Shown here: positions 33,316 through 44,420 of the stretch, piece by piece | How the letters are laid out: every line of letters begins with the position of its first letter | Position numbering within the stretch: position 1 is the stretch's first letter | Source of the DNA: Achatina immaculata | Taxonomy: Eukaryota; Mollusca; Gastropoda; Stylommatophora; Achatinidae | DNA length: 64,000 bases | Direction of reading: 5' to 3' | NCBI GenBank assembly: GCA_009760885.1 | Contig: CM019702.1 | Location: 52,117,282 to 52,181,281, forward strand | Made by a program: the position numbers and the translations under genes | Notes under the pieces: generated by a model | What the model was told of the DNA's origin: nothing | Databases searched by the model: none | The model's input: only the letters and a program-made list of their open reading frames with translations

Positions 33316-35311
33316 AAATCACTGGACGTAAAGCACTGAAAATTATCAGAAAGCACTTGTAGATTCGCTCTCGTGTAAGCAAACAGAACTGTTTTTTAAT
33401 GACATCTACTGTGATCTTGCTGTTGGGCGCTGTTTAGGAAACATTTTATCACCTGTCATGGCGCTGTACTGACAACCCGAGCAAAGTTCGGTAAGGTCTC
33501 ATTTCTCACGAGGAATGGAACCCTCGCCCTAAGTTTGTTAGGCCCTGGTTGCTTTAACTAAGTACTTGGAGAAGTAGGTCCAAGTTCCAGTAACTCTAAA
33601 TGTTGTCAGCTTAACAGTCATAACTGCATACAACAAAGAAGGTGGAGCCTTTTGGCAGTTCATCTTGCCATGTTTTTCTTTCGTTTTTCACTGCTTGATG
33701 TACTTAGACCTTTGAGTGCTGTTTACATCTAGGCTCCACCACTTCAGGTAGTATCCAGTCTCAAGTCGCAGTGGAAGTGTTGAGGCTGACAGGAGAGGAA
33801 AAACTCACAAAAATGTTCAGATATTTTCTTAAACACTTGAAATCCTTCAATCTCTTCAAGTCATCGTTCACTCTCACGTTATATATCCCTTGATGTTATT
33901 CAGCTTCTGATATTATTCATCACTTGATTGTATCAGTTGTTCTCTTTCCCTTTCTAATTTATTTAAAGACGACCGCTTCTTCCATTGTTTTATTACTCTT
34001 GTTAATATGTTAAAATACTTTGAAATATAGAATTAAATTATCATATCTCACAATGCCTTCACATACAACGACGAGGTTGCTGAAGTCTGTAAATGTGAAT
34101 ACAATGGGGACGGATCTTCACAATGTAATCATCACTTGTCGGTGATGTTCGAAGTGAAAAAAGGAAAAGAACACAGCATCGAAAATGGCCTGTCGCAAAA
34201 CCAAAGTTTTATGTTTGGCTGTCGCTGGCAAAGAAAAGAACAACCTGGCATCTTAAGAAACAGTTTCTTTTGGCCTTTATAGCTAAAAACACCAGAGCAC
34301 TGGACCTCCGTGAACAATGGAACCGGCAGATGGCGCTGCCCAACAAAGTGACGCCATTGATGACGCAGAGATTGAGCACTTGAAAACTCTTGTCAAAGAG
34401 AGCAACAACAAGCTGGCCCCTCAGTGTCTTGTGTTGATACATTGTTAGGCCACATTTGCTGGTGATTGTGGGAGATTTTTTTCCCTTCCCGAGCGCCGTG
34501 TTGCAAGCCAGAAACCCGATTTTCTTTGCTTGTATTCATGGCGATAAACACTTCACAGCGGTTATAAAATTAACTCTGTAGCCAGACATTCATGTTGACT
34601 AGGCTTACAAATAAGATCTTCTCGGCGCGGAAGAAAAGAGGGAAAGCCTTCTCCACGCTCACACGAGTTCTCAATACAGAAGTGATTGCATCTTTGAGTG
34701 CGCCTGTTTTGTTCTCTTTCTGATCGCTCGGAGACTATGCCTTCCCTGGAAAACTTAAGACCTAATTTAAGATTATGTGAAATGGTCTGAAAAGATGCTT
34801 TATACTGCGTGTCCTTTCTGTTTCTTGTCTTGAGTGATGAAGGTTAGGTTGAGGATTATTTTACCGTTACTGAGTCAGTCCACTTTCTCCAGCAGACTAG
34901 CTAGGCAGATGTTTCTTTCCTGATTGTTCAGGCATTGTACGACACACCAGACCCCTCGCTATTAGGCCTCGTCCTAGTGTTGTCCTTTCTTCCTTTGTTC
35001 TCGCGGATTCTCCAAGCGATGCGAGATCAGTTTTGTGATCATATTTATTTTGTTTTGCTGTTATTGAAGAGTTGGTTGATTGTTGGGTAAGTTATTTTTC
35101 TTTCAAAGCTGTGTGTACAACACATCACGCGCTTCTATCACGTGACAAAGGGGCACCAGGAAAGCGCTGCAGCATACCCAAGACGTGCCAACTCGCTGTC
35201 GCTGACAGCGCCAGGACAAAGTAATACATGCGCTACCTGCTTCAAACGGAGGTCATATGTGGGCCCCGTCAAACTGTACAACAAGAGTTACATGACAGGG
35301 GGTACCTGATA
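33316..35311. other. ~2 kb mostly unique DNA, no gene proven
   Basis: The longest repeat-free stretch of the window. Short frames near 34132-34442 lack features that I recognise. If a host gene passes through the window, introns or small exons could lie here, but I cannot identify them. Confidence 0.4.
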
Positions 35312-35432
35312 AACAGTCAGTGATCGTGATAAACTTTAGAGAGTCAGTGATCGTGATAAACTTTAGAGAGTCAGTGATCGTGATAAACTTTAGAGAGTCA
35401 GTGATCGTGATAAACTTTAGAGAGTCAGTGAT
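35312..35432. repeat. 27-bp minisatellite, ~5 units
   Basis: Units of GAGTCAGTGATCGTGATAAA plus CTTTAGA. Confidence 0.92.
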
Positions 35433-35654
35433 TGATTACTCATCACACAGACCCCCTGGGCCCCCTATACTCCAGTCTGCACCCTCCATCGCCTGACATA
35501 TGACCTGATTCCCCTCCAGTTATTATCTCAACAATTATTAAATGACTTTGTGTTACACAGACCAAACACGAGCTGATACGTCAGTTTTTTGTAGAACATA
35601 ACTTGCTGCTGCAGCAAATAACACTTATAAATAACTGTCACCTGAAACAATAAT
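35433..35654. other. Spacer, no feature seen
   Basis: Unique sequence. Confidence 0.4.
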
Positions 35655-36252
35655 TATGCTTGACTCAGAGCTATGCTTGACTTGGGGTCATGTTTGACTC
35701 AGGGCTATGCCTGACTCAGAGATATGCTTGACTTGGGGTCATGTTTGACTCAGGGCTATGCCTGACTCAGAGATATGCTTGACTTGGGGTCATGCTTGAC
35801 TCAGGGCTATGCTTGACTCAGAGATATGCTTGACTTGGGGTCATGCTTGACTCAGGGCTATGCTTGACTCAGGGCTATGCTTGACTCAGAGCTATGCTTG
35901 ACTCTGACTCAGAGCTATGCTTGACTCAGAGCTATGCTTGACTCAGAGCTATGCTTGACTCAGAGCTATGCTTGACTCAGAGCTATGCTTGACTCAGAGC
36001 TATGCTTGACTCAGAACTATGCTTGACTCAGAGCTATGCTTGACTCAGAGCTATGCTTGACTCAGAGCTATGCTTGACTCAGAGCTATGCTTGACTCAGG
36101 GCTATGCTTGACTCAGAGCTATGCTTGACTCAAGGCTATGCTTGACTCAGAGCTATGCTTGACTCAGAGCCATGCTTGACTCAGGGCCATGCTTGACTTC
36201 GGGTCATGCTGAACTCGGGGCTATGCTTGACTCGGGGCCATGCTTGACTAGG
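35655..36252. repeat. 17-bp minisatellite (AGAGCTATGCTTGACTC)
   Basis: About 33 units. Variants (GGGCTATGC, TTGGGGTCATGC, AGATATGC) group toward the left. Part of the 2.1-kb duplication; the paired array is at 37816-38351. Confidence 0.95.
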
Positions 36253-36508
36253 GGCCAAGGCCCATCAGCTCCCCAAACTTAAGCGTGCTCAGCTTATGGC
36301 TAAGCCACCATTGTTGAGAGTCCTTGAACTTTGGACGGATACAAACAGAGTTTCGTTCATTAACACTGAAGCTGATTTATCTAATTATTCAGTTCATTAA
36401 TTTAGGCAACAATGTCATTAATGGCCTCGAGACTTCAATTAATATTTCAAAAACTATCATAGCATAATATATTTCTTATCAGAAGTATGGTAGCTCGGTG
36501 GTTAATTG

Positions 36509-36569
36509 TTGGTTTGTTTGTTTGTTTGTTTGTTTGTTTGTGAGTGAAGTGAAGTGAAGTGAAGTGAAT
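36509..36569. repeat. (TTTG)n and (GTGAA)n microsatellites
   Basis: Adjacent runs. In copy 2 (38606-38675) the GTGAA run is longer by about two units. Confidence 0.9.
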
Positions 36570-36805
36570 ATATCAATGAGAATTTTGTTTTAAAGCAATC
36601 CGGTCATATTTCACATATCTTCCTATGTTTCTTCACATTTTTATTTGAGCCTTCCTTATAATACAATAGTGAACAATAAATACAATGTAAAACACTACAT
36701 TGCTACTTACATGGAATATTACTTTAGTGGCTATATTTTCCTTGTACACCAGAGAATTATGAAAGTCAGTAACATGCCTAGCCACGTCTCCTTCTCTTGT
36801 TTCAG

Positions 36806-36852
36806 AGATAAGAGAAATGGCGACTGCGGTAAAACTTGATCTAGTAATGAAG
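36806..36852 (+). other. Exon-like island: acceptor, ATG, donor (copy 1)
   Basis: A textbook acceptor CTTCTCTTGTTTCAG is followed by AGATAAGAGAAATGG. The ATG at 36817 opens 12 codons, MATAVKLDLVMK, and these end exactly at AAG|GTAGGTAG, a strong donor. The pattern would fit a short first coding exon with 5'UTR. No downstream exon in a matching frame was identified, and the minus strand is open through the same bases. Copy 2 is at 38914-38960 with one Leu-to-Phe change. Confidence 0.3.
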
Positions 36853-37046
36853 GTAGGTAGAAGTGTATAGTTCAGTTTCATAAAAAGATACAGTGAGGAC
36901 AGTGAGCAGAAAAAAAATAATGGCAGAAAGTAAAATGAGCACAAATAAATGAAGAACATACTACAATCCAATATTCAACAAAAGCTATTTCACGGATCAC
37001 GTACAAAAACAACACAACAGATAAAGACACGAAAAAGTGTGGGAAA

Positions 37047-37262
37047 TTAAACAATAAACTTTCTCAGAGATCGTTCACCGGAGAACAAGAGCAGCTTGTA
37101 GTTGCAGAAGTATCTCGTCTTCCTTGGTGGTCCCCCTTGATAGAAGTGCTTGGATACTGGTGTCAGTGCCATCTTGGATATGTCGTTCAGATGTTGGTTA
37201 AACCGATCTTCTAAGAGTAGACCAGTCTCCCATATATACTTCATCGCTTGCACATACTGGCA
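37047..37262 (-). pseudogene. GIY-YIG endonuclease remnant, Penelope-like (copy 1)
   Basis: The minus strand reads CQYVQAMKYIWETGLLLEDR, then FNQHLNDISKMALTPVSKHF and a C-terminal KTRYFCNYKLLLFSGERSLR. The pattern C-x(6)-K-Y-I-x-E-T-G-x(3)-x-x-R-F-x-x-H-x-x-D-I, then T-P-V-x-x-H-F, fits the GIY-YIG nuclease domain at the C-terminus of Penelope-like retroelements. The usual Gly of Y-I/V-G is Trp here. The RT part is not present upstream (there is a 30-bp array instead), so this is a fragment. Copy 2 lies at 39155-39371. Confidence 0.6.
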
Positions 37263-37432
37263 TAAATGACAATGCGAGTATTGATAACGTAGATATTATG
37301 AGAACTGATAATGTAGATGCCGTGAGAAATGAAAATGTAGATGTTGCGAGAGTTGATAACATAGATGTTGCGAGAACTGATAACGTAGATGTCATGAGAA
37401 CTGATAACATAGATTTTGGAAAGCAAACTTGA
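37202..37432 (+). other. Asp/Asn-rich 10-residue repeats on plus strand, doubtful coding
   Basis: A stop-free plus frame carries 30-bp repeats translating as variants of NVDVMRTDNVD and ends FGKQT*. It overlaps the GIY-YIG remnant on the other strand, and the minus strand is open too. It is most simply a short minisatellite (GATAACGTAGATGT units) grown within the old element. Confidence 0.35.
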
Positions 37433-37671
37433 CTCGTCTCAACAACAAACGGACATGTGACATGTGACATCAATGGTGACTGCAACGTTTGGTAACAGAG
37501 AAAGTCGCGTTTTCTGACTTGAGGCGACTTCTAACATGTCCTCGAGATTATTGTCCTGTCTGTACACCAGCAGTGGAGGTGCCACCGAGGTTTTACACGT
37601 CTCAGGTTCGGTCTGGAGGAGATCACGAAACAAGATTTCTTTAACGTGCAAACTGTGGAGCTCGTATGTAA

Positions 37672-37815
37672 GTGCCAGTTTTACTTTCATATTGTGGGGC
37701 TGGGATGTAAGTGCCAGTTTTACTCTCTTATTGTGGGGGGGGGGGGTGATATGTAAGTGCCAGTTTTACTCTCTTATTGTGGGGGGGGGGGGGGGTGATA
37801 TGTAAGTGCCAGTTT
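37672..37815. repeat. Poly-G-containing array, start (copy 1)
   Basis: Three units with ATGTAAGTGCCAGTTTTACT. Two have G-runs of about 11 and 14 before TGATATG. Cut off by the duplication junction at 37815. Confidence 0.9.
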
Positions 37816-38913
37816 TACTCAGAGATATGCTTGACTTGGGGTCATGCTTGACTCAGGGCTATGCTTGACTCAGAGCTATGCTTGACTCAGAGCTATGCTT
37901 GACTCAGGGCTATGCTTGACTCAGAGATATGCTTGACTTGGGGTCATGCTTGACTCAGGGCTATGCTTGACTCAGAGATATGCTTGACTTGGGGTCATGC
38001 TTGACTCAGGGCTATGCTTGACTCAGAGATATGCTTGACTTGGGGTCATGCTTGACTCAGAGCTATGCTTGACTCAGAGCTATGCTTGACTCAGAGCTAT
38101 GCTTGACTCAGAGCTATGCTTGACTCAGGGCTATGCTTGACTCAGGGCTATGCTTGACTCAGGGCTATGCTTGACTCAGAGCTATGCTTGACTCAGAGCT
38201 ATGCTTGACTCAGAGCTATGCTTGACTCAGAGCTATGCTTGACTCAGAGCTATGCTTGACTCAGAGCCATGCTTGACTCAGGGCCATGCTTGACTTCGGG
38301 TCATGCTGAACTCGGGGCTATGCTTGACTCGGGGCCATGCTTGACTCGGGGCCAAGGCCCATCAGCTCCCCAAACTTAAGCATGCTCAGCTTATGGCTAA
38401 GCCACCATTGTTGAGAGTCCTTGAACTTTGGAGGGATACAAACAGAGTTTCGTTCATTAACACTGAAGCTTATTTATCTAATTATTCAGTTCATTAATTT
38501 AGGCAACAATGTCATTAATGGCCTCGAGACTTCAATTAATATTTCAAAAACTATCATAGCATAATATATTTCTTATCAGAAGTATGGTAGCTCGGTGGTT
38601 AATTGTTGGTTTGTTTGTTTGTTTGTTTGTTTGTTTGTGAAGTGAAGTGAAGTGAAGTGAAGTGAAGTGAAGTGAATATATCAATGAGAATTTTGTTTTA
38701 AAGCAATCCGGTCATATTTCATATATTTTCCTATGTTTCTTCACATTTTTATTTGAGCCTTCCTTATAATACAGTAGTGAACAATAAATACAATGTAAAA
38801 CACTACATTGCTACTTACATGGAACATTACTTTAGTGGCTATATTTTCCTTGTACACCAGAGAATTATGAAAGTCAGTAACATGCCTAGCCACGTCTCCT
38901 TCACTTGTTTCAG

Positions 38914-38960
38914 AGATAAGAGAAATGGCGACTGCGGTAAAATTTGATCTAGTAATGAAG
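38914..38960 (+). other. Exon-like island (copy 2)
   Basis: Acceptor TTCACTTGTTTCAG, ATG at 38925, donor GTAGGTAG. Reads MATAVKFDLVMK. Confidence 0.28.
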
Positions 38961-39154
38961 GTAGGTAGAAGTGTATAGTTCAGTTTCATAAAAAGATACA
39001 ATGAGGACAGTGAGCAGAAAAAAAATAATGGCAGAAAGTAAAATGAGCACAAATAAATGAAGAACATACTACAATCCAATATTCAACAAAAGCTATTTCA
39101 CGGATCACGTACAAAAACAACACAACAGATAAAGACACGAAAAAGTGTGGGAAA

Positions 39155-39371
39155 TTAAACAATAAACTTTCTCAGAGATCGTTCACCGGGAGAACAAGAG
39201 CAGCTTGTAGTTGCAGAAGTATCTCGTCTTCCTTGGTGGTCCCCCTTGATAGAAGTGCTTGGATACTGGTGTCAGTGCCATCTTGGATATGTCGTTCAGA
39301 TGTTGGTTAAACCGATCTTCTAAGAGTAGACCAGTCTCCCATATATACTTCATCGCTTGCACATACTGGCA
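39155..39371 (-). pseudogene. GIY-YIG endonuclease remnant, Penelope-like (copy 2)
   Basis: Same as copy 1 through the YIWETG and TPVSKHF blocks. One extra G at ~39189 shifts the frame near the C-terminus. Confidence 0.58.
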
Positions 39372-39778
39372 TAAATGACAATGCGAGTATTGATAACGTA
39401 GATATTATGAGAACTGATAATGTAGATGCCGTGAGAAATGAAAATGTAGATGTTGCGAGAGTTGATAACATAGATGTTGCGAGAACTGATAACGTAGATG
39501 TCATGAGAACTGATAACATAGATTTTGGAAAGCAAACTTGACTCGTCTCAACAACAAACGGACATGTGACATGTGACATCAATGGTGACTGCAACGTTTG
39601 GTAACAGAGAAAGTCGCGTTTTCTGACTTGAGGCGACTTCTAACATGTCCTCGAGATTATTGTCCTGTCTGTACACCAGCAGTGGAGGTGCCACCGAGGT
39701 TTTACACGTCTCAGGTTCGGTCTGGAGGAGATCACGAAACAAGATTTCTTTAACGTGCAAACTGTGGAGCTCGTATGT

Positions 39779-40262
39779 AAGTGCCAGTTTTACTTTCATA
39801 TTGTGGGGCTGGGATGTAAGTGCCAGTTTTACTCTCTTATGTGGGGGGGGGGTGATATGTAAGTGCCAGTTTTACTCTCTTATGTGGGGGGGGGGGGGGT
39901 GATATGTAAGTGCCAGTTTTACTCTCTTATTGTGGGGGGGGGGTGATATGTAAGTGCCAGTTTTACTCTCTTATTGTGGAGGGGGGGGTGATATGTAAGT
40001 GCCAGTTTTACTCTCTTATTGTGGAGGGGGGGGGTGATATGTAAGTGCCAGTTTTACTCTCTTATTGTGGAGGGGGGGTGATATGTAAGTGCCAGTTTTA
40101 CTCTCTTATTGTGGGGGGGGGGGGTGATATGTAAGTGCCAGTTTTACTCTCTTATTGTGGGGGGGGGGGGGTGATATGTAAGTGCCAGTTTTACTCTCTT
40201 ATTGTGGGGGGGGGGTGATATGTAAGTGCCAGTTTTACTCTCTTATTGTGAGGGGGGGGGGG
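39779..40262. repeat. Poly-G minisatellite (unit ~44 bp with 7-14 G run)
   Basis: About ten units of TGATATGTAAGTGCCAGTTT, TACTCTCTTATTGTG, then a run of G whose length differs in every unit. Some runs are interrupted as GGAGGGGGGG. All G-runs are on the plus strand, so many G-quadruplex-capable combinations exist. Confidence 0.95.
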
Positions 40263-40722
40263 TGATATGTAAGTGCCAGTTTTACTTTCATATTGTGGGG
40301 TTGGTATGTAAGTGCCAGTTTTACTCTCATATTGTGGGGTTGGTATGTAAGTGCCAGTTTTACTTTCATATTGTGGGGTTGGTATGTAAGTGCCAGTTTT
40401 ACTTTCATATTGTGGGGTTGGTATGTAAGTGCCAGTTTTACTCTCATATTGTGGGGTTGGTATGTAAGTGCCAGTTTTACTTTCATATCGTGGGGTTGGT
40501 ATGTAAGTGCCAGTTTTACTCTCTTATTGTGGGGTTGGTATGTAAGTGCCAGTTTTACTTTCATATTGTGGGGTTGGCATGTAAGTGCCAGTTTTACTTA
40601 CATATTGTGGGGTTGGTATGTAAGTGCCAGTTTTACTCTCATATTGTGGGGTTGGTATGTAAGTGCCAGTTTTACTTTCATACTGTGGGGATGATATGTA
40701 AGTGCCACTTTTGCTCTCATAT
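40263..40722. repeat. 39-bp minisatellite, ~12 units
   Basis: Units of GGTATGTAAGTGCCAGTTTT plus ACTTTCATATTGTGGGGTT. This is the same core as the poly-G array, with the G-run reduced to four. The frames open on both strands are repeat-driven; the plus frame has core LVCKCQFYFHIVG. Confidence 0.93.
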
Positions 40723-40944
40723 TATAAAGTTTCAGAAGGCGCCAGATGTAGCCTTGTTCACGAAGACTCTTTCAAATAGGATTGAACCTCTGACCTATGA
40801 AATGAGAGATAAATGCACTAAACACTTCTCTAACAAACTATTGCATGAGAGTTGAATGCACTAAACACTTCTCTAACAAACTAAGCAAAGAAATATTAAC
40901 ATGGTCTGAATAGGAAACAAAGTAAAACAAAGAAAAAAATGCTA

Positions 40945-41500
40945 GGTTTGTGCCAACATTCAGTGCTAGGTTTGTGTGAATATTCAGTGCTGGGTTTGTG
41001 CCAACATTCAGTGCTAGGTTTGTGTGAATATTCAGTGCTGGGCTTGTGCCAACATTCAGTGCTAGGTTTGTGTGAACATTCAGTGTTCGGTGTGTGCCAA
41101 CATTCAGTGCTAGGTTAGTGTGAACATTCAGTATTGGGTTTGTGCCAACATTCAGAGCTAGGTTTGTGTGAACATTCAGTGTTGGGTTTGTGCCAACATT
41201 CAGTGCTAGGTTTGTGTGAACATTCAGTGTTGGGTTTGTGCTAACATTCAGTGCTAGGTTTGTGTGAACATTCAATGTTGGGTTTGTGCAACATTCAGTG
41301 CTAGGTTTGTGTTAACATTCAGTGGTGGGTTTGTGTGAACATTTAGTGCTAGGTTTGTGTGAACATTCAGTACTAGTTTTTTGTGAATATTCAGTGCTGA
41401 TTGTGTGGCAACATTTAGTGTTCGGTTTGTCCTAACATTCAGTGCTAGGTTTGTGCCAACATTCAGTGTTTGGGGCACACCAAGATTCACTGTTGAGTTT
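40945..41500. repeat. 24-bp minisatellite with dimeric 48-bp period
   Basis: Units TTCAGTGCTAGGTTTGTGTG plus AACA alternate with TTCAGTGTTGGGTTTGTGCC plus AACA over most of 40945-41280, then the order degrades. The minus strand is open, repeating NVHTNLAL and NVGTNPTL. Confidence 0.9.
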
Positions 41501-42325
41501 ACGTTAATATTTAATCTTTGGTTTTATAAACTCTGACAGACTGAGTCAGAATGCCATTTCTCCAGCGAAATAATGCCAGGACAAGTAACCACCGTTTTTC
41601 TTGCTGTAGAAAACCAGCAACCATCCCTCATCGCTGACGATGATCGCTTGCAGTACGAGAGCCAAACAAAATCCTTCTCAATGTAAAATTTCTTGTGCTG
41701 AAAAATCTTAACACCCTCTGTTTAAGAGCCGTGTTATATTTTCAGTGTCTGTAACTCCGACGTGGTTTCTTACAACTGGACAGCCTCTGGCGACAGACAA
41801 TTTTAGGTAAACAGTTCGTGTGGGGTCTTTATTCTGCTACAGAGTTTTTGTTTTAGTTTGAGAACTAGACGAACAGAGATGTTTACCATGCGCAGCCACA
41901 GTGGCATGTTCGGCTGAGTTTACGACGCGCTCCGACAGTTGATGTGGATTTAAGACAAAATAAAAGGCAACATCTATGTTTACTTTCAATTTACGAATGG
42001 TTCATAAATTCATGGTAGTTTTATAAACACTCCCTGAATATCTTCACTCCAATGTGGCCGTTACAACGGCGTAGTACATGTTGGGGATATTGTAGTCAAC
42101 AGTTCCGGAACTGCCATGAACTGTTTACGTAATTCGTGCTACCAGATGCTCAGATTTTCGTGCGTTTTCAAGATCTGGGCAAATCTTTAGTATGGCTGAA
42201 AGCAAAATGCCTGGCCTTTCTAACGCGGAGGGCGAAATCTACTTGGGAGGTACTTGTAAACAAATAAATACACGTGCTTTCTGTTTGAAACATGACAGAA
42301 TCCACCTCCACACTCGACAGATTTA

Positions 42326-42326
<1 letters not shown>
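41501..42326. other. Unique sequence, no gene proven
   Basis: Moderately GC-rich with several CpGs. A frame at 42192-42404 begins at a real ATG near 42193 (ATGGCTGAAAGCAAAATGCC, M-A-E-S-K-M-P) but runs into the CT microsatellite. No domain seen. Confidence 0.4.

Positions 42327-42372
<46 letters not shown>
42327..42372. repeat. (CT)n microsatellite
   Basis: About 22 CT units, followed by GTCTCTCAG. Confidence 0.95.
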
Positions 42373-42380
<8 letters not shown>

Positions 42381-42399
42381 GGTGAAACTATAACTGAAG

Positions 42400-42742
42400 T
42401 ATGACATGATATTCTTATCTCCGAAACTATAACTGAGGTATGATATGATATGATATTCTTATCTCTGCAACTATGACTGAGTTATGACATGATATTCTTA
42501 TCTCTGCAACTATGACTGAGTTATGACATGATATTCTTATCTCTGCAACTATGACTGAGTTATGACATGATATTCTTATCTCTGCAACTATGACTGAGTT
42601 ATGACATGATATTCTTATCTCTGCAACTATGACTGAGTTATGACATGATATTCTTATCTCTGCAACTATGACTGAGGTATGACATGATATTCTTATCTCT
42701 GCAACTGTGACTGAGTTATGACATGATATTCTTATCTCTGTG
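42400..42742. repeat. 39-bp minisatellite, ~8 units
   Basis: Units of TATGACATGATATTCTTATC plus TCTGCAACTATGACTGAGT. Confidence 0.93.
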
Positions 42743-43224
42743 TAGATGTCCTTTCCTCTCCTCCTCTCCCTTCTCGTTTTCTTGGTGTTGGTGCTGTTGT
42801 TGTTGTTCTTCTTCTCTTCTTCTTCTCCTTCTTCTATCTCCCGGGACTTAAAAACTACCGTTATTTACTATCAATGAGCACACTCAATGTATGGAGTGGA
42901 TGGTGGATTGCTATGGATTGCTGTGGATTGTTTGAAAACCCAGAGAGATCCCTGGACACGAACTTCTTGAACTTGTATCTCGGGTACAAGGTCGGATGTT
43001 TACCTTATCATACAGACTGAGGGACCAACGGGAAGAAGTAGGATAGGGTCTTGGCCATCTTCGGCTCGCTGGCCCCAGATAGCAAGCAGCCTTCATTCCG
43101 ACACAAACATCTTTCCTCTTTTGTTTCTCAAATCTTTCAAAAGAGTACGGGCTGTTTTAGCTGTTGCTCGTATTCCACGCCTTGCAATGGTAAGCATTCA
43201 TTTTAAATTCTTATTTCTGTGTTA
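42743..43224. other. Unique sequence upstream of LINE B copy 2
   Basis: A TTCTTCTTCTCC-rich patch lies at 42805-42838. No gene seen. Confidence 0.4.
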
Positions 43225-44420
43225 TATGCACTATTTATAGATTTTGAGAAAGCCTTTGACAGTGTCAACAGAGACGCACTGTGGAAAATCCTAAGATGGC
43301 ATGGCATCCCCTATAAGATAATGAATGTAATCAAAGCCCTATACGAGGGTTTTCAGTGCAAAGTGATCTGTGGAGAACATACCTCCAGCAGCTTTAGGGT
43401 ACAAACAGGAGTGAAGCAGGGATGTGTACTATCACCAACATTATTTATCTTGGCAGTAGACTGGTTAATGAAGGAGGCAACATCAGACAAACACAGGATT
43501 ACAATGGACCCTTGACACAGTGCTGGAGGACCTTGACTTTGCGGACGACATTTGTCTACTATCAAGCAGCCACAAAGATATGCAAGATAAAATAAACAAG
43601 CTAACTCAGAATGCAAACAACATAGGACTAAAGATCAACGTAGGAAAGACAAAGTTAATGAAGCAAAACGTGAACAACAGAAATGTACTCAGAGTAGATA
43701 ACAAGTTAATGGAGGAGGTCAACGAATTTGTATACCTTGGCAGCAGAGTAGAAGAAAATGGAGACAGCACAGAGGACATCAACAACAGACTTACTAGAGC
43801 AAACCAGGCTTTTGCAGTGCTGCAGACTATATGGAAATCTAAAAAACTAAGCATGAATACGAAAATCAGGATATTTAAGAGTAATGTTCTAAGTGTACTA
43901 CTCTATGGAAGTGATAAAATAGGAAAAAGTAGGAGCAGCTTTATTACTTAACGATTACATTCGTGTATAGTTATATACTTATACACTAATTATTGTGTCT
44001 ATGGAAGTGAATGCTGCAAATCACCAAAACCATAGAAAACAAGTTGAACTCTTTCCAGGCTAAATGTTTACGAAGAATTAGAAAAAATATTTTGGCCAAA
44101 CACCATAAGAAGTAACATCTTGTTGGCAGAAATGCAGATGAAGCCATAGACAACAATTATTGAGGAAAGACGCTGGCGATGGTTGGGACATATGCTCCGA
44201 ATGACTGACAACTCACTACCAAAAATAGCACTAAAATGGACACCACAGGGGAACAGAAGTAAGGGAAGACCAAAAGAGACATGGAGAAGAACAACAGAAA
44301 GGATGTTGAGCAATAGAGGGCTCACCTGGGCAAGAGTAGAAAAAAAGGCGAAGGACAGGCATTTATGGGAAAACCCTTGCGAAAGCCCAATGTGCCCTGG
44401 GCACTTAAGGTTCAGAGAGA
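43225..44420 (+). pseudogene. LINE family B, copy 2, interrupted by an 83-bp insertion
   Basis: Starts within RT motif A (FIDFEKAFDSVNRDALWKIL). It carries motif B (TGVKQGCVLSPTLFILAV), then a frameshift near 43495, motif C LEDLDFADDICLL, motif D and the thumb up to SVLLYGSD. There an 83-bp insertion (43915-43997) breaks the frame. The tail resumes with GHMLRMTDNSLPKIALKW and GRPKETWRRTTERML and ends GCACTTAAGGTTCAGAGA. It then runs into a TTGA repeat and TCTTTATTTC. Compared with copy 1 it extends further 5' but is more damaged. The endonuclease is missing. Confidence 0.87.
43915..43997. mobile_element. 83-bp insertion with 13-bp flanking duplication
   Basis: TCTATGGAAGTGA occurs at 43902-43914 and 43998-44010, once on each side of the insert; LINE B copy 1 has only one. 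The AT-rich insert contains a near-palindrome GTGTATAG...CTTATACAC. It fits a very short mobile element or a microhomology-driven insertion. No terminal inverted repeats of a known family were seen. Confidence 0.6.

Larger units (their letters stand above)
35715..37815. repeat. 2.1-kb tandem segmental duplication, copy 1
   Basis: Repeated at 37816-~39920 with few differences. Offsets grow from 2097 bp at the left to 2108-2109 bp after a GTGAA microsatellite that is longer in copy 2. The junction at 37815 joins GCCAGTTTTACTC of the poly-G array to AGAGATATGCTTGAC of the 17-bp array; both carry ACTC. Confidence 0.93.
37816..39920. repeat. 2.1-kb tandem segmental duplication, copy 2
   Basis: Starts with the 17-bp array (37816-38351), then the unique block, ending in the poly-G array. 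It includes the second GIY-YIG remnant and exon-like island. Confidence 0.93.

Noticed and set aside
36633..36971. 112-codon minus-strand frame with hydrophobic start, possible membrane protein
   Set aside because: It overlaps the exon-like island on the other strand, has a T-rich composition that favours Phe/Leu codons, and shows no motif. Not supported as a gene.
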